Shown: in pieces, positions 50,801 to 60,204 of the stretch
Layout of the letters: each line of letters begins with the position of its first letter
How positions within the stretch are numbered: position 1 is the first letter of the stretch
Source: Kluyveromyces lactis
Taxonomy: Eukaryota; Ascomycota; Saccharomycetes; Saccharomycetales; Saccharomycetaceae
Direction: 5' to 3'
NCBI RefSeq assembly: GCF_000002515.2
Contig: NC_006038.1
Coordinates: forward strand, 682,001-746,000
Length of the DNA stretch: 64,000 nucleotides
Program-made: the position numbers and the translations under genes
The notes under the pieces: generated by a model
What the model was told of the DNA's origin: nothing
The model's input: only the letters and a program-made list of their open reading frames with translations
Database searches by the model: none

Positions 50801-53039
50801 TCCAGAGCAAACAACCTTTGGATTCATTAATAATTATAGCAACGATACCGCATGGTTGACTATCACTCCTACTGTCAAGGCCAAACTACCAATCTTTGAG
50901 ATCTCAGATGAAGGTCATGACTTTTCCTTACCAATTGAAGAGAAATACCCAATAGGTACAGCTGTCAGAGTAACCGTCAAATCTATTGATACTGAGCATG
51001 ATTCACTAGTTGTTTCTGCTAGATCGCACGCCATCTCCTCTATTTCAGAAATTAAAGAAGGCGATGTTCTACCTGCTAGGGTAATTTCTGTTCAGGATAC
51101 TTACGTTTTATTGTCTTTAGGTAAAGATGTTACTGGTGTTTCATTCATAACCGATGCTTTAGATGATTATTCTCTATCGTTGAAAGATGTCTATGACTCC
51201 AAAAAGAAGAACATTGTTTCCGCCACAGTTTTGAATGTTGACATAGACAATAACAAGATCAATTTATCCTTGCGTTCTTCTTCTCCAAAGGACCGTACCA
51301 TCATCTCCTCCTCTGAATTGAAGAGAGGTGATATTGTTCGTGGTTTTGTTAAATCTATCACTGACAAAGGTGTTTTTATTAGTTTGAGCAGTGTATTGCA
51401 AGCATTCGTTCCAGTTTCCAAGCTTACGGATGCCTTTATCAAGGATTGGAAGAAATTTTTCAGAAGAGGTCAAAGTGTTGTCGGTAAGGTTGTGAACTGT
51501 GATAATGATGATCGCGTACTATTAACTTTGAGGGAATCTGAAGTCAACGGTCAATTGAACGTATTAAAATCATACTCTGATATTAATGTGGGCGATATTT
51601 TCCAAGGTTCTGTGAAGAATGTTACTGACTTTGGTGTTTTCGTAAAGTTGGACGGTACAGTCAACGTAACTGGTTTGGCCCACAAAAGTGAAGTCGCTGA
51701 CGCTAAAATAGATAATTTACAAAACCTTTTCGGTGAAGGTGACAAAGTTAAAGCAATCGTCTTAAAGACCAATCCTGAAAAGAAGCAAATATCTCTAGGT
51801 TTGAAGGCTTCATACTTCACTAACGAGAAGCCTGAAACCGTTGAAGAAGGTAATGAAGAAGAAGAAGAGCTCGAAGGTGTAGATGATCTAGATATCGATA
51901 TGGAAGATGGACAGAAGGAAAGCGATGCTTCCGACAAAGATGAAGACAAAGATGAAGACCAAGATGAGATCATGGACGATGCTCAATTTGGACATTCCGA
52001 TTCAGAAGCGGAAGACACAACTAGACCTAAAAATTCTGCCCCAGTCAGCACTGACGGACTTTCATTGAGTACCGGATTCGATTGGACTGCAAGCATCCTT
52101 GACCAAGCTCAAGACGAAGAAGAATCCTCCGAAGAAGATGAGGACTTCATTAAATCTAGGAAGCAAAAGAAGAAGAAGACTCAGATTGTTCAAGATAAGA
52201 CTGTTGATATCAACACCAGGATTCCAGAATCCGTAGGCGACTTTGAACGTTTAATCATGGGTAATCCAAACTCTTCCGTGGTATGGATGAACTACATGGC
52301 TTTCCATTTACAACTAAGTGAAGTCGAAAAAGCCCGTGAGATCGTTGAACGTGCACTGAAGACCATCAATTTCAGAGAGGAATCTGAAAAGCTTAACATA
52401 TGGATTGCTTCACTCAATTTGGAGAATACTTTCGGTACCGAAGAAACAGTTGAAGATGTTTTCACTAAGGCGTGCCAGTACATGGACTCCTTTACGATGC
52501 ATATGAAACTATTGTCTATCTATCAAATGAGTGAGAAGATAGAAAAGGCCAAGGAACTTTTCAAAATAACTGCAAAGAAATTCGGAAGTGAAAAGGTATC
52601 AATATGGGTCGCTTGGGGTGAATTTTTGATTGACAACAATTTAATAGACGAGGCTCATGAAGTTCTAGGAAACTCTTTAAAATCCCTACCAACACGTAAC
52701 CATATCGAAGTAGTCAGAAAGTTTGCACAATTAGAATTCAGTAAAGGTGACCCAGAACAAGGTCGTTCCTTATTTGAAGGTCTTTTGGCAGATGCTCCAA
52801 AGAGAGTCGATCTATGGAATGTGTACATTGATCAAGAAATTAAACATGGTGAAAAATCCAAGGCTGAGGATCTCTTTGAAAGAGTTATCACTAAAAAGAT
52901 CACTAGAAAACAAGCAAAGTTCTTTTTCAACAAGTGGTTACAATTTGAAGAACAGAAGGACGATCAAAAACTGGTCGACTATGTTAAAGCCAAGGCTGCT
53001 GAATATGTTAAAAAGAACAAATCGGCGGACACCGAGTAA
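47850..53039 (+). CDS. RRP5: Ribosome-biogenesis factor Rrp5 (S1-repeat/TPR protein)
   Basis: 1729 residues, the same as Sc Rrp5 as remembered. A Lys-rich nuclear-type N-terminus comes first. Multiple S1 RNA-binding repeats fill about 107-1325; examples are KGTIVLGQIQSISKHELKISLVDGLHGYVSLTDIS near 115 and VGDIFQGSVKNVTDFGVFVKLDGTVNVTGLAHKSEV near 1250. An acidic linker (about 1328-1450) follows. The HAT/TPR domain from about 1459 to the end starts RIPESVGDFERLIMGNPNSSVVWMNYMAFHL. Rrp5 acts on both subunits: S1 repeats support 27S/60S processing and the C-terminus supports 18S maturation. The gene is one open exon with no interruptions. Next to RPS10 and MTF1, as in Sc YMR230W-YMR228W. Confidence 0.97.
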   Translation: MVAPQSKRKRDDESPLVRQDATEAPAKSALSKSEEISFPRGGSSALSPLEVKQVGNEVVADVLFGKDESATGAEGPTKKKKKNAKNNFDQITTGDDEEKEDKTDLIEHFGMKQMTKGTIVLGQIQSISKHELKISLVDGLHGYVSLTDISEQMTKILENLDESMESDDEKNEDSEYDSSDDESDITTPKELPDLNKYFKIGQWLRCMVQNNSALESNKNKKLDLSIEPSVVNVFEDDDLAKNCPLQCSLKSIEDHGAILDIGIENLTGFISKKDIPEFSSLLPGMVFLATVTKRSGRTVNVNLDLASKNTKVEKISSIDAIVPGQSIDFLPQTITNHGVIGKAFGLITAFLPLPHSNFFTVEDLKHHYSIGDLVNARILATTIVKSGDKVAVVSTQPHIISLHPKLQETEALESFPVGYIFDSCTVKGRDSQFFYVSINNEQVGQIHLSKAGETEPTGTVKARILGYNNVDKLYTLTSDPALLDVKYLRSSDIPAGEVLSACEIVTVSGKGIELKIFNDQFKAFVPPLHISDTRLVYPERKFKIGSKVKGRVLNVDSVGRVTVTLKKSIVNADEESVTLVCKNDDIQTVESQELKTIGTVEIFKPNGCVISFFNNIKAFVPNKEISEAFVKKPQEHLRLGQSVLVKILNHDFERNRIIASCKISAESSSKQKSAIESLVVGKSIIDAIVIEKTKDSVIVESKDSGLRGVIYTGHLSDDRIEQNRASQKKLKINSEVRGLVLDKDIRTHVFNMSCKKSLIKDAEDGTLPLSFSDIKNKDKTEPMHGYVKSVSDRGVFVAFNGKFVGLVLPSYAAETRDIDIHKKYYINQSVTVYLLRTDEEHERFLLTILKQKTDVKKINSSVINPVDKSIKDLSDFTIGKVTKATITSVKKNQLNVTLADNVHGRISISEVFDSFEDIKEQKAPLSVYKKNDSLSVRVIGFHDIKSRKFLPISHTTSKSHLVELSAKPSSLTSPVSEKKLKDFTPEQTTFGFINNYSNDTAWLTITPTVKAKLPIFEISDEGHDFSLPIEEKYPIGTAVRVTVKSIDTEHDSLVVSARSHAISSISEIKEGDVLPARVISVQDTYVLLSLGKDVTGVSFITDALDDYSLSLKDVYDSKKKNIVSATVLNVDIDNNKINLSLRSSSPKDRTIISSSELKRGDIVRGFVKSITDKGVFISLSSVLQAFVPVSKLTDAFIKDWKKFFRRGQSVVGKVVNCDNDDRVLLTLRESEVNGQLNVLKSYSDINVGDIFQGSVKNVTDFGVFVKLDGTVNVTGLAHKSEVADAKIDNLQNLFGEGDKVKAIVLKTNPEKKQISLGLKASYFTNEKPETVEEGNEEEEELEGVDDLDIDMEDGQKESDASDKDEDKDEDQDEIMDDAQFGHSDSEAEDTTRPKNSAPVSTDGLSLSTGFDWTASILDQAQDEEESSEEDEDFIKSRKQKKKKTQIVQDKTVDINTRIPESVGDFERLIMGNPNSSVVWMNYMAFHLQLSEVEKAREIVERALKTINFREESEKLNIWIASLNLENTFGTEETVEDVFTKACQYMDSFTMHMKLLSIYQMSEKIEKAKELFKITAKKFGSEKVSIWVAWGEFLIDNNLIDEAHEVLGNSLKSLPTRNHIEVVRKFAQLEFSKGDPEQGRSLFEGLLADAPKRVDLWNVYIDQEIKHGEKSKAEDLFERVITKKITRKQAKFFFNKWLQFEEQKDDQKLVDYVKAKAAEYVKKNKSADTE

Positions 53040-53278
53040 AACTAAAGTATATCGCACATTACTATTGTCATTATAATTATTGTACATTATTAAATTTAGG
53101 AAACGCATCTAACAGACGGTCTTTTCATTGTTGTTGGTGAAAAGACAATGTTTGTTGTGCATTGGACATAATTTTATAAACTTTTAAAATCCTGTATATT
53201 TAAAAAAATTAAAGACGTTACAATAGTCATAGCAGGTTCTAACCATGACACAAAAGGACAAAAGTATTGCAAGCAACT

Positions 53279-54346
53279 ATGGAAGGGTCTCCAGTGAGAG
53301 TATGTGCTCACCATAAGCTTTTGATATTAACTTTAGCAATAACATTGTGGTCTTGGTTCTCGGGAATATCACGTTCGGGTGAAGATATCCTTGGTGACAG
53401 TTTAAGGTCATACAAAATTTGTGTGAGTAACAATATTTCGGAGAAACAATGTCTAGATTACTTCAAAATTCATACTCTTGAAAGGGCAGCGGGCAAGTTT
53501 TCCAAGAATAAGCTTACAGATATTCATACTTGTTATGCAAAGCAGGAAGAAAGGCTGTCTGCAGCGCAATTGACCACCGTAAGTCAGAGTATGCAATATT
53601 TTGAAGAGTGTTTTCTGGGTGATGTATTGACACAAGAAAGTAAAACCTTCAGAGTATGGCCGTACATTATAATTCTGGGTGGATCAATATTAGGGTGGGG
53701 ATTAATTAAGATGAAATTGCTTGAAAACGAATTTCAACAAGAGAAGAACAAAATAGAGGATCTGAAAGAGCAAATCAATAAATTGACAGAGGAGACGACT
53801 TCAAAACAGAAAATGATGACAGAGCAGCTAAATAGAACCAATCAAAAGGTATTTGAATTGGAATATGATAATGAAATTTGGGAGAAAATCCATGAAATGG
53901 AACAAGTTCAAACAAGGGTGCAATTGCTGTTAGAGCAAACAAAAAAAGAGTTGAAGTATGAAACATCAAGGATTAACAATAATTTAAGCTCTTTAACAAC
54001 GGTAAGTTCGAAGGACACCAAGTCACCCTTTGTCATTCAAGAGAAAGAAAAGGGATTGTTATTCGACATGACCACAAAGAAGGGGTTAGATAGATGGAGG
54101 GATTACGTTAGTAAAAGTGATCAGAAAGAAAAAATAGAAATAAAAGCACCACAACTCACTCCATTGTCATTCTCGCCAATTTCTCCAGATTTGAGTAAGG
54201 TTAATCTTTTTGACAAAAATGGAAAACCTTTCAGAAGGGTATTCTTACCTGGAACAGGTTGGGTAGCAAGAGACACATGCATTCAAATCATGAAAGGTGC
54301 CAGTAGCCCAAAGACCGGTGAAAATACAAATTCTATCACGTATTAA
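53279..54346 (+). CDS. Unrecognised membrane/coiled-coil protein
   Basis: 355 residues from ATG 53279; the frame is open four codons further up only through TTG. I recognise no family. What is visible is a hydrophobic segment at about 14-30 (LLILTLAITLWSWFSGI), a signal peptide or anchor. A region of about 95 residues with cysteines at 48, 58, 85 and 111 follows. A clear membrane segment lies at about 127-143 (WPYIIILGGSILGWGLI). A strong coiled coil spans about 145-235 (LENEFQQEKNKIEDLKEQINKLTEE). A polar tail ends with KPFRRVFLPGTGWVARDTCIQIMKG. The lay-out suggests a lumenal Cys-bearing domain and a cytosolic or nucleoplasmic coil, as in ER or nuclear-envelope proteins. No Sc gene lies between RRP5 and MTF1 or beside YPK9/SNF2. 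Length, ordered composition and clean spacing between RRP5 and MTF1 argue it is real. Confidence 0.8.
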   Translation: MEGSPVRVCAHHKLLILTLAITLWSWFSGISRSGEDILGDSLRSYKICVSNNISEKQCLDYFKIHTLERAAGKFSKNKLTDIHTCYAKQEERLSAAQLTTVSQSMQYFEECFLGDVLTQESKTFRVWPYIIILGGSILGWGLIKMKLLENEFQQEKNKIEDLKEQINKLTEETTSKQKMMTEQLNRTNQKVFELEYDNEIWEKIHEMEQVQTRVQLLLEQTKKELKYETSRINNNLSSLTTVSSKDTKSPFVIQEKEKGLLFDMTTKKGLDRWRDYVSKSDQKEKIEIKAPQLTPLSFSPISPDLSKVNLFDKNGKPFRRVFLPGTGWVARDTCIQIMKGASSPKTGENTNSITY

Positions 54347-54482
54347 GGTATGTACAGGAGAAGTATGATTAAGATGTATATATACACATATATAAATGAT
54401 GCGCAAACTCGAATGCCAACAAAATTCTTGTAAAGACGATAATGAAACCCGAAAATTATGCTAAGATGGGTACGCTTTAATT

Positions 54483-55490
54483 CTAATCCTCGTTTTCATC
54501 GTAGAAATCCACTAATAAAGATGGTTTAAATGGCCACAGTGCAAATACTTTTGCAATTTCATCAATTTCCAAATACGTCAACTCGTAAGGTTTTTTCTTC
54601 AATAAGACTGGATCCAAACGAGAAATGAACCAATCACGAGCCCCATGCCCCAAAATTTCAATCATCTCTTCTACTGGTTTGGATTTAAGGATCATTAACT
54701 TTTGCGTTACGAAATCCCAATGGTCCAAATCTATGCTGTGATCCCTAGGGTTGATTTCAACAAGTGAAAGATCGTCTGGACTTTTATTATCTGAGGGAAT
54801 TATCACGGGATCAAACTTCTCTATGCAATCTGGAAGGAACTTTTTTACTGAGTTTTCAGAAGTCGCAACGAGCTTTGTATTAGTAGCTAATTCGGATAGA
54901 AGAGTAAGCCTGTTTCTGTCTTTGTTTGAAAATGGTGCGAATAATTTCCTTGCAGTTTGCTGAGGTATCCAAACTAACATCTTGACCAGACCAAATCTTT
55001 GCATCCAATTCTGGTTCGCTATACACTGCAAATATTGCACGTATAGCTGTTCACCCTTTTTATTGGTCAAATTGGCAGCGATCAAGAATTCATTGTGAAT
55101 ATGATCTCTTTTCTGCATGCTAGGAGTAAGGACTCTGTCTTCATTTGTCATTTCTAAAAATGTCTCCCATTTATATGGATTTTTATTGTAATTAACCATC
55201 GATGGGTGATCCTTCAAAGTTGCTTGATACAACTCCACAAATTTCAATCGATCCTCTAACAGGACATGCTTCTTTGGTTTCAGTCTTTCATTAAGTATGA
55301 CTGATTGAATCAAAGGCCCGGCGTATATATCCAGTATTTGTAAGCTTTCAGACTTGTAGTATGATTCTAAATTCAACTTGTCTAATATTTGGTTTATTAC
55401 CTTGGGGTTTTTCTCAAATTGACTTCCATAACTGGTATGAATCTTATTTGCTAGTGGTAGAACCGACTTCAGAAACGAACTCTTGGTCAT
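54483..55490 (-). CDS. MTF1: Mitochondrial transcription specificity factor
   Basis: 335 residues (Sc Mtf1 341). Related to rRNA dimethyladenosine transferases. The methyltransferase-like motif I is degenerate ([19 protein letters not shown]; Sc LKVLDLYPGVGIQSAIF). Further matches are [76 protein letters not shown] and the C-terminal [17 protein letters not shown]. Mtf1 joins the polymerase Rpo41 to open mitochondrial promoters and no longer methylates RNA. No obvious cleavable presequence, as in Sc. The ATG is at 55490-55488. It converges on the unknown gene (136 bases between stops) and diverges from TAF7, as in Sc YMR228W-YMR227C. Confidence 0.93.
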
Positions 55491-55966
55491 GATTAGGAAA
55501 AATTCTGTAGTGTATTTGACAATAGAGAACGGATATTGTATATTGGAGCACAGAACTCATATAGAAGGTGCCAGTTCCATCCAATGAGTGCAGATCTGCT
55601 GTGACTTGTTTACAACTTTCATCTGGACAAAATGAAGCGATGAGTTGAAATATGAGCTTTTCCATTTTTCAATTCGGAATTTTATAGTGATGATGACGCT
55701 GGTGTTATAAAGACACCTAGGATAGTTGCGAACTATAAGCTATGATCATCAGAAGTTTCAAACTATTTTAAGTAGTTACTCCCTGATAGTATACAGTAGT
55801 ACTTTAACATGACTTGCAATGCATTAAGCCAAATTCAGCGTTAGTCTGGACGTTTCCACGTGATCAAAACTCGCTTCAAATTACATAATGGAGGAAATCG
55901 TGAAATTGGAAATAATGTTCGACGGAAAATGTTTAGCTATCTAGATGTACAGTGAAAGTAAAATGA
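55491..55966. other. Divergent promoter region MTF1/TAF7
   Basis: 476 bases with a CACGTG at 55857-55862. A 73-codon minus-strand frame (55665-55444) overlaps the MTF1 start and is unconvincing. A speculative C/D-like arrangement (C-like box 55690-55696, D-like box 55783-55786) is discussed under findings. Confidence 0.5.
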
Positions 55967-58174
55967 ATGGTTGACCCAATTGGTGTGACACATACGACAA
56001 GGGGTCTCTCAAAAGACAGTAAACATTCAGTTTTAGTACAGTATCCCACAATGGGTCCGATAATCAGAATTAACAAACCCAAGGAGCCTGAATCAGGCGG
56101 TGGAACGGAACCTAAACTAAAAAAGATCAAGTTAAAGACTGGAGGAAGCAGTTCCAGCAGCAATAATTCCAAGCCTGCACCAAAGCTTAAAATCAAACTG
56201 AAAAAGCGTGATAATCAAGAGGATAAAGATATCAGCAATAATAATAATGTGGGCACTTCGAAGGGAAGCTCGCGGCCCATGAAGTTAAAAATCAATCTAA
56301 AAAAACGGGAAGATTCACATCCACAATTAGTGCCGCACTCCCAATCGCATCAGCAGCAGCAGCAGCGCAAAAGTACGAGTGTTGTCAAGACTCCTAAGTT
56401 CAGAATCAAACCTGTACGAGTTCCCGGTGAAGGGTACGATTCTGAGGCCAGTGATGTAGAGGATGATCCGCTAATCGAGGAAGGTATAATTCTAAGAGTA
56501 TTACCAGATTTGAGTGCAGAATTCGTTAAAAACTCTATAGAGAGTGGTGATTACTCTGATGTCAGTATCAAATGGAAGGGTGAGAGACACGCGGTTGTGA
56601 AAGTGAATGGGGTGCAATATGGTGCTGTATTAGTCAACTTGCCAAGTATAATCGAAGTTAACAAGAGTGTTGACAGAAAGAACTTATTGAAGACGTTTGA
56701 CGTTAGTCAGATGTTAATATGTGTTCGTACAGTGAATAAGGAAGAAGAAGTGTTTTCTTTGCAAGTAAGCGATACGGAAGATCTTACTAAGAAACATTTT
56801 GAAGAGTATCAGAAGGAAATTACCGAGCAACGGAAACAGCAACTCAGAGGGTACAATGGCGGCCCATTGACTGATGCTGAAAGTAAAAACATCGAACAAA
56901 TCATAAACAAGCGTTACGATTATAAGCATGGTATCACCCCTCCTTTGTATAATGCTCGCAACCGTCGCTTCAGACATAGGATGGGACCAACTGCCTTTGA
57001 TTATGTGGAACGTACTGTTGAAAAATTATTGAAATTAGATGCTGAAGCTGAAGAGTTCGGGTACGAGCTAGTTAATGAGGATGCAATTCAACAGCAAAGG
57101 TCTACAAGTGCAGCAGATCTTGCACATTATCAAAAGGCTGGTGAGCATATGGATGAAACATCTTCTGTTGGCTACAGCCAAGAGATCAAACCACATCATG
57201 TTACAGGTGCCGCGGAAGAAGATGAGGAAGAGGATCATGAAGAAGATCTTGAATTGGAATTGGAACAAGCTCTACAAACAGAAACTACTGATGGTTCTAT
57301 ACCGGCAAGCATGGTTAATGGACCGGCTGGAGCAGCGATGTCTACAGATACTGGCAGTGTTGTAAGACCAGGACAACTTCTTGAGGAGACCGGTGATGAC
57401 GTTGAACAAGATAACGGTGATGATGAAGACGAAGAGGAGGAGGACGAAGAGGAAGAAGAGGAGGAAGAAGAGGATGAAGAAGAGGAGGATGAAGAGAACG
57501 GTGCTGATGGATTATCCGGATCAGTTACAACAGGAACAACTAAGTCACGTGTCTCAGACAACGATGGTGCTAACGAAGAAGAGCAACACAGAGAATTATT
57601 ACTTGATGAATTGAGGGAACTAGAAAGTACGTTAGAATTAAACCGGAATAAAGCCAGTAGGACTACGAATCCGTTGTTAAAGACAAGATTCTTAGAAAGT
57701 ATCAAGAAGCTTGAGAAAGAAGTTGAATTGAAACGAAAACAGTTAGGAGAACCAGTTGTTGTAGACGATGCAGGAAATGTACAGACAGCTCAAGACATCT
57801 CAGAAAACGTACCCGATACTGAAGCCGGTGCAGTATCGAACAAGGCCGCAATCAGAAATGGCAGCGTTAGTAGCGGTGGTAGTGGCGTAACCGGATCGGC
57901 ATCAATTCCAAACAATGCTACGATTACCAATGGAGTGGAAAACATTGGTACCGAAGGGAATCTTTATGAGGAGGAGGATGAACTAGAAGAAGAGGAAGAA
58001 GAGGAGGAGGAGGAAGAGGAGGGAGAAGAAGAGGAAGAAGAAGAGGAAGAGGAACAGGAAGAGCAACGGCCGGACGAAGAACCGCAACAAGGACAAGAAG
58101 CAAGACAAGGTACTGAAGAACTTGATCAAGATGACATGGATATGATGCTTCTTTTCGGAGCGGATAACGATTAG
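55967..58174 (+). CDS. TAF7: TFIID subunit Taf7
   Basis: 735 residues from ATG 55967 or 707 from ATG 56051 (MGPIIRINKPKE), which may be the better start. An ATG at 55963 in another frame stops after three codons. The TAFII55 N-terminal domain covers about 168-270 (LIEEGIILRVLPDLSAEFVKNSIESGDYSDVSIKW..VVKVNGVQYGAVLVNLPSIIEVNKS). A Lys-rich repeat-like leader (KLKIKLKK, KLKINLKK) precedes it. Downstream conserved parts include NGGPLTDAESKNIEQIINKRYDYKHGITPPLYNARNRRFRHR. The protein is longer than Sc Taf7 (590) because of Glu/Asp tracts at about 405-425, 470-515 and 665-705. Taf7 binds Taf1 within TFIID and restrains its activity until initiation. Confidence 0.93.
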   Translation: MVDPIGVTHTTRGLSKDSKHSVLVQYPTMGPIIRINKPKEPESGGGTEPKLKKIKLKTGGSSSSSNNSKPAPKLKIKLKKRDNQEDKDISNNNNVGTSKGSSRPMKLKINLKKREDSHPQLVPHSQSHQQQQQRKSTSVVKTPKFRIKPVRVPGEGYDSEASDVEDDPLIEEGIILRVLPDLSAEFVKNSIESGDYSDVSIKWKGERHAVVKVNGVQYGAVLVNLPSIIEVNKSVDRKNLLKTFDVSQMLICVRTVNKEEEVFSLQVSDTEDLTKKHFEEYQKEITEQRKQQLRGYNGGPLTDAESKNIEQIINKRYDYKHGITPPLYNARNRRFRHRMGPTAFDYVERTVEKLLKLDAEAEEFGYELVNEDAIQQQRSTSAADLAHYQKAGEHMDETSSVGYSQEIKPHHVTGAAEEDEEEDHEEDLELELEQALQTETTDGSIPASMVNGPAGAAMSTDTGSVVRPGQLLEETGDDVEQDNGDDEDEEEEDEEEEEEEEEDEEEEDEENGADGLSGSVTTGTTKSRVSDNDGANEEEQHRELLLDELRELESTLELNRNKASRTTNPLLKTRFLESIKKLEKEVELKRKQLGEPVVVDDAGNVQTAQDISENVPDTEAGAVSNKAAIRNGSVSSGGSGVTGSASIPNNATITNGVENIGTEGNLYEEEDELEEEEEEEEEEEEGEEEEEEEEEEQEEQRPDEEPQQGQEARQGTEELDQDDMDMMLLFGADND

Positions 58175-60204
58175 GTTTGAACTGAGAGAAAAGAAACCAC
58201 TAAAAGAAAAACAAAAACAGAAAAAAAATCAATACCCGAAGAGACAATAAGAGATACGTGATGATTTAGCATGTTATCTGAGTTTGGAATAGCATTACAG
58301 CTTCCCATGCTCTACAAGGGTGAACGATATGACTGAATGCCTGAACGAATGCGTGAATGAGTTGTGTAATCTGAATGTATAACTGAATTTATCTAGAAGC
58401 ATTTTTTTTTTTTTTAAATTCTTTAAAGGGAAGTAGAAACAAGAATCAAGACAGGCAAGGAAGTAATGGATGGAGATCAATGGGAAACACGGGGCAACAA
58501 CAAGAGGAAAATTACGAATGCGAACCTCTTCTCGTTTGCCGAAGCCTCTTGACGACGGCACACAAAGGGAAAGAGGCAGCAGGTGTTAAGAGGCACCTCA
58601 CTTCGCCGTTTCTTTTTACTGCCTACAGAGCGGCTGAAAGAAAAAGGCCCTGCCATGTACATCTCAAAAAGGTGAATTGCGCAAAAGAAGAGCCAAAGCC
58701 CAATGATTGACCCAGTGAAGACATAACATTTATAGAGAGTTAAGAATCACAGAATGGGAATGAGGGAAAATACCCGAATTATAATGGGTTAACTAAGTCC
58801 TGTTTTAGAACCGTTCCTGGTGGTCGCAAAAGAAAAAAAAAAAAAAAAAAAAGAGAGAGAGAAAGAGAAGCACAACTTAATTTCACCTCGACATCTTATG
58901 ATATGGTAATTAGGAAAAAAAAGTACTACTGTCGGATTGATAGAGAATAGAACAGAATTGATTACTTAACTAACCAGTTTTGATCCCGTCTAATTCCGCA
59001 ATCAAATACGGTCATGTATCTTGTCAACGTAAAAAAAAAAAATTGGAATTAGCTTTTGCCAAATGAGTGGGGCAAATAACCTCGTACACATACATAGAAC
59101 ATGAGATTAACACAGAGAAAGGCAGCTTTTCTTTTCAAAGACCATTCTCTAATTTCCAATTTCCCCTTCCTTCTCTTCCATTTCCTATCTGGTACAGCTA
59201 CATAACATATAACGTAACATAGCAAAAACCCCCCTACCGATGTGTTCAGTTCCGAGAGAGACGGAGAATGAGTATTTAATCTACTCTACTAGTCACACTA
59301 CTGCCTGCACTAGTGAACGATCAGAAATCAAAAGCCTAGTTGCACAGGGCAACAAATGATGTAGAAATAGAACAGAGAAGTGATAGAATCGGTGGAAAGA
59401 AAGAATAAGCAGAAATAAAAAAAAGAGGTATCCACACGTTACTTCCTATGCATCTAAGGCCCGGCACAGAATCAGCATAGCAGCAAGTCATACTTAGTCT
59501 TACCTCAGTCTCTAATTCACTCTCTGTGCCTTTCTTGTTTCACTTAATTTCTCACAAGACGAATGGGATGGGGGGGGGGGGGGTCTGTCACTATATCCAT
59601 TCAATCCATATCAGATTCCACTGTACACTTGCATGTACTGCGCACATCCCTAAAATGTATATCCATATCTATGTATCTTATATACACACATGCAGCACGT
59701 CATCTTGTATATTCCGCAGCTATTGTCCAGTTCCATCCCGACATACTCTTAACGCCTCAAACGTATGTCTTAAACTTGCCTTAAAGTGTGCTTTAAACCC
59801 ATGTTTTAAGCCCCAGTGCCAGTCAAAATTCACACAGAAAGCATGATTACAAAAGCGAATAATTTACACAAAAAAAAAATTTTTTTTTGTGTTACGCTGT
59901 AAAACATAAACAAAATAACTTTAGTAAACGGAAACGGAGAAGGGAAATAAACACAGAAAACAACAGAACCGTTGTGCATACAGGCTTTGCGTGTGTTTAA
60001 GGTAACTTCCTTCGGTTGGTATTTTACTTTTCGGATAGTCTGCAGTGCCATATCGTCGGCGGCTAAGCAGTACTTTTTCTGTTTTTTGTTTATCCTTTAG
60101 CTTCGGCTTGAATTAAGAATTGCTTTGCTCTCTTTGCTAGTGACAAGCGTTTTTATTACTGGTAATAGTATTAGTATTAGTGTTGCGATAGGCCTGTTTT
60201 GGCA
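58175..60204. other. 2.03-kb SNF2 upstream region
   Basis: Long intergenic between two plus-strand genes. It holds several poly-A runs (near 58400, 58830-58850, 59030, 59868), a purine GA run at 58850-58870 and a G14 homopolymer at 59570-59583. Short open frames have no recognisable content and several begin at non-ATG codons. No RNA gene was identified. Confidence 0.55.
59570..59583. repeat. Homopolymer G14
   Basis: Run of 14 G in the SNF2 upstream region, about 620 bp before the ATG. Confidence 0.8.

Noticed and set aside
55444-55665. 73-codon minus-strand frame overlapping the MTF1 start
   Set aside because: Lies in a divergent promoter, overlaps a well-supported gene start and has no recognisable content.
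57235-57705. 156-codon antisense Ser-rich frame in TAF7
   Set aside because: Mirror of GAA/GAG acidic repeats read on the opposite strand; not a gene.
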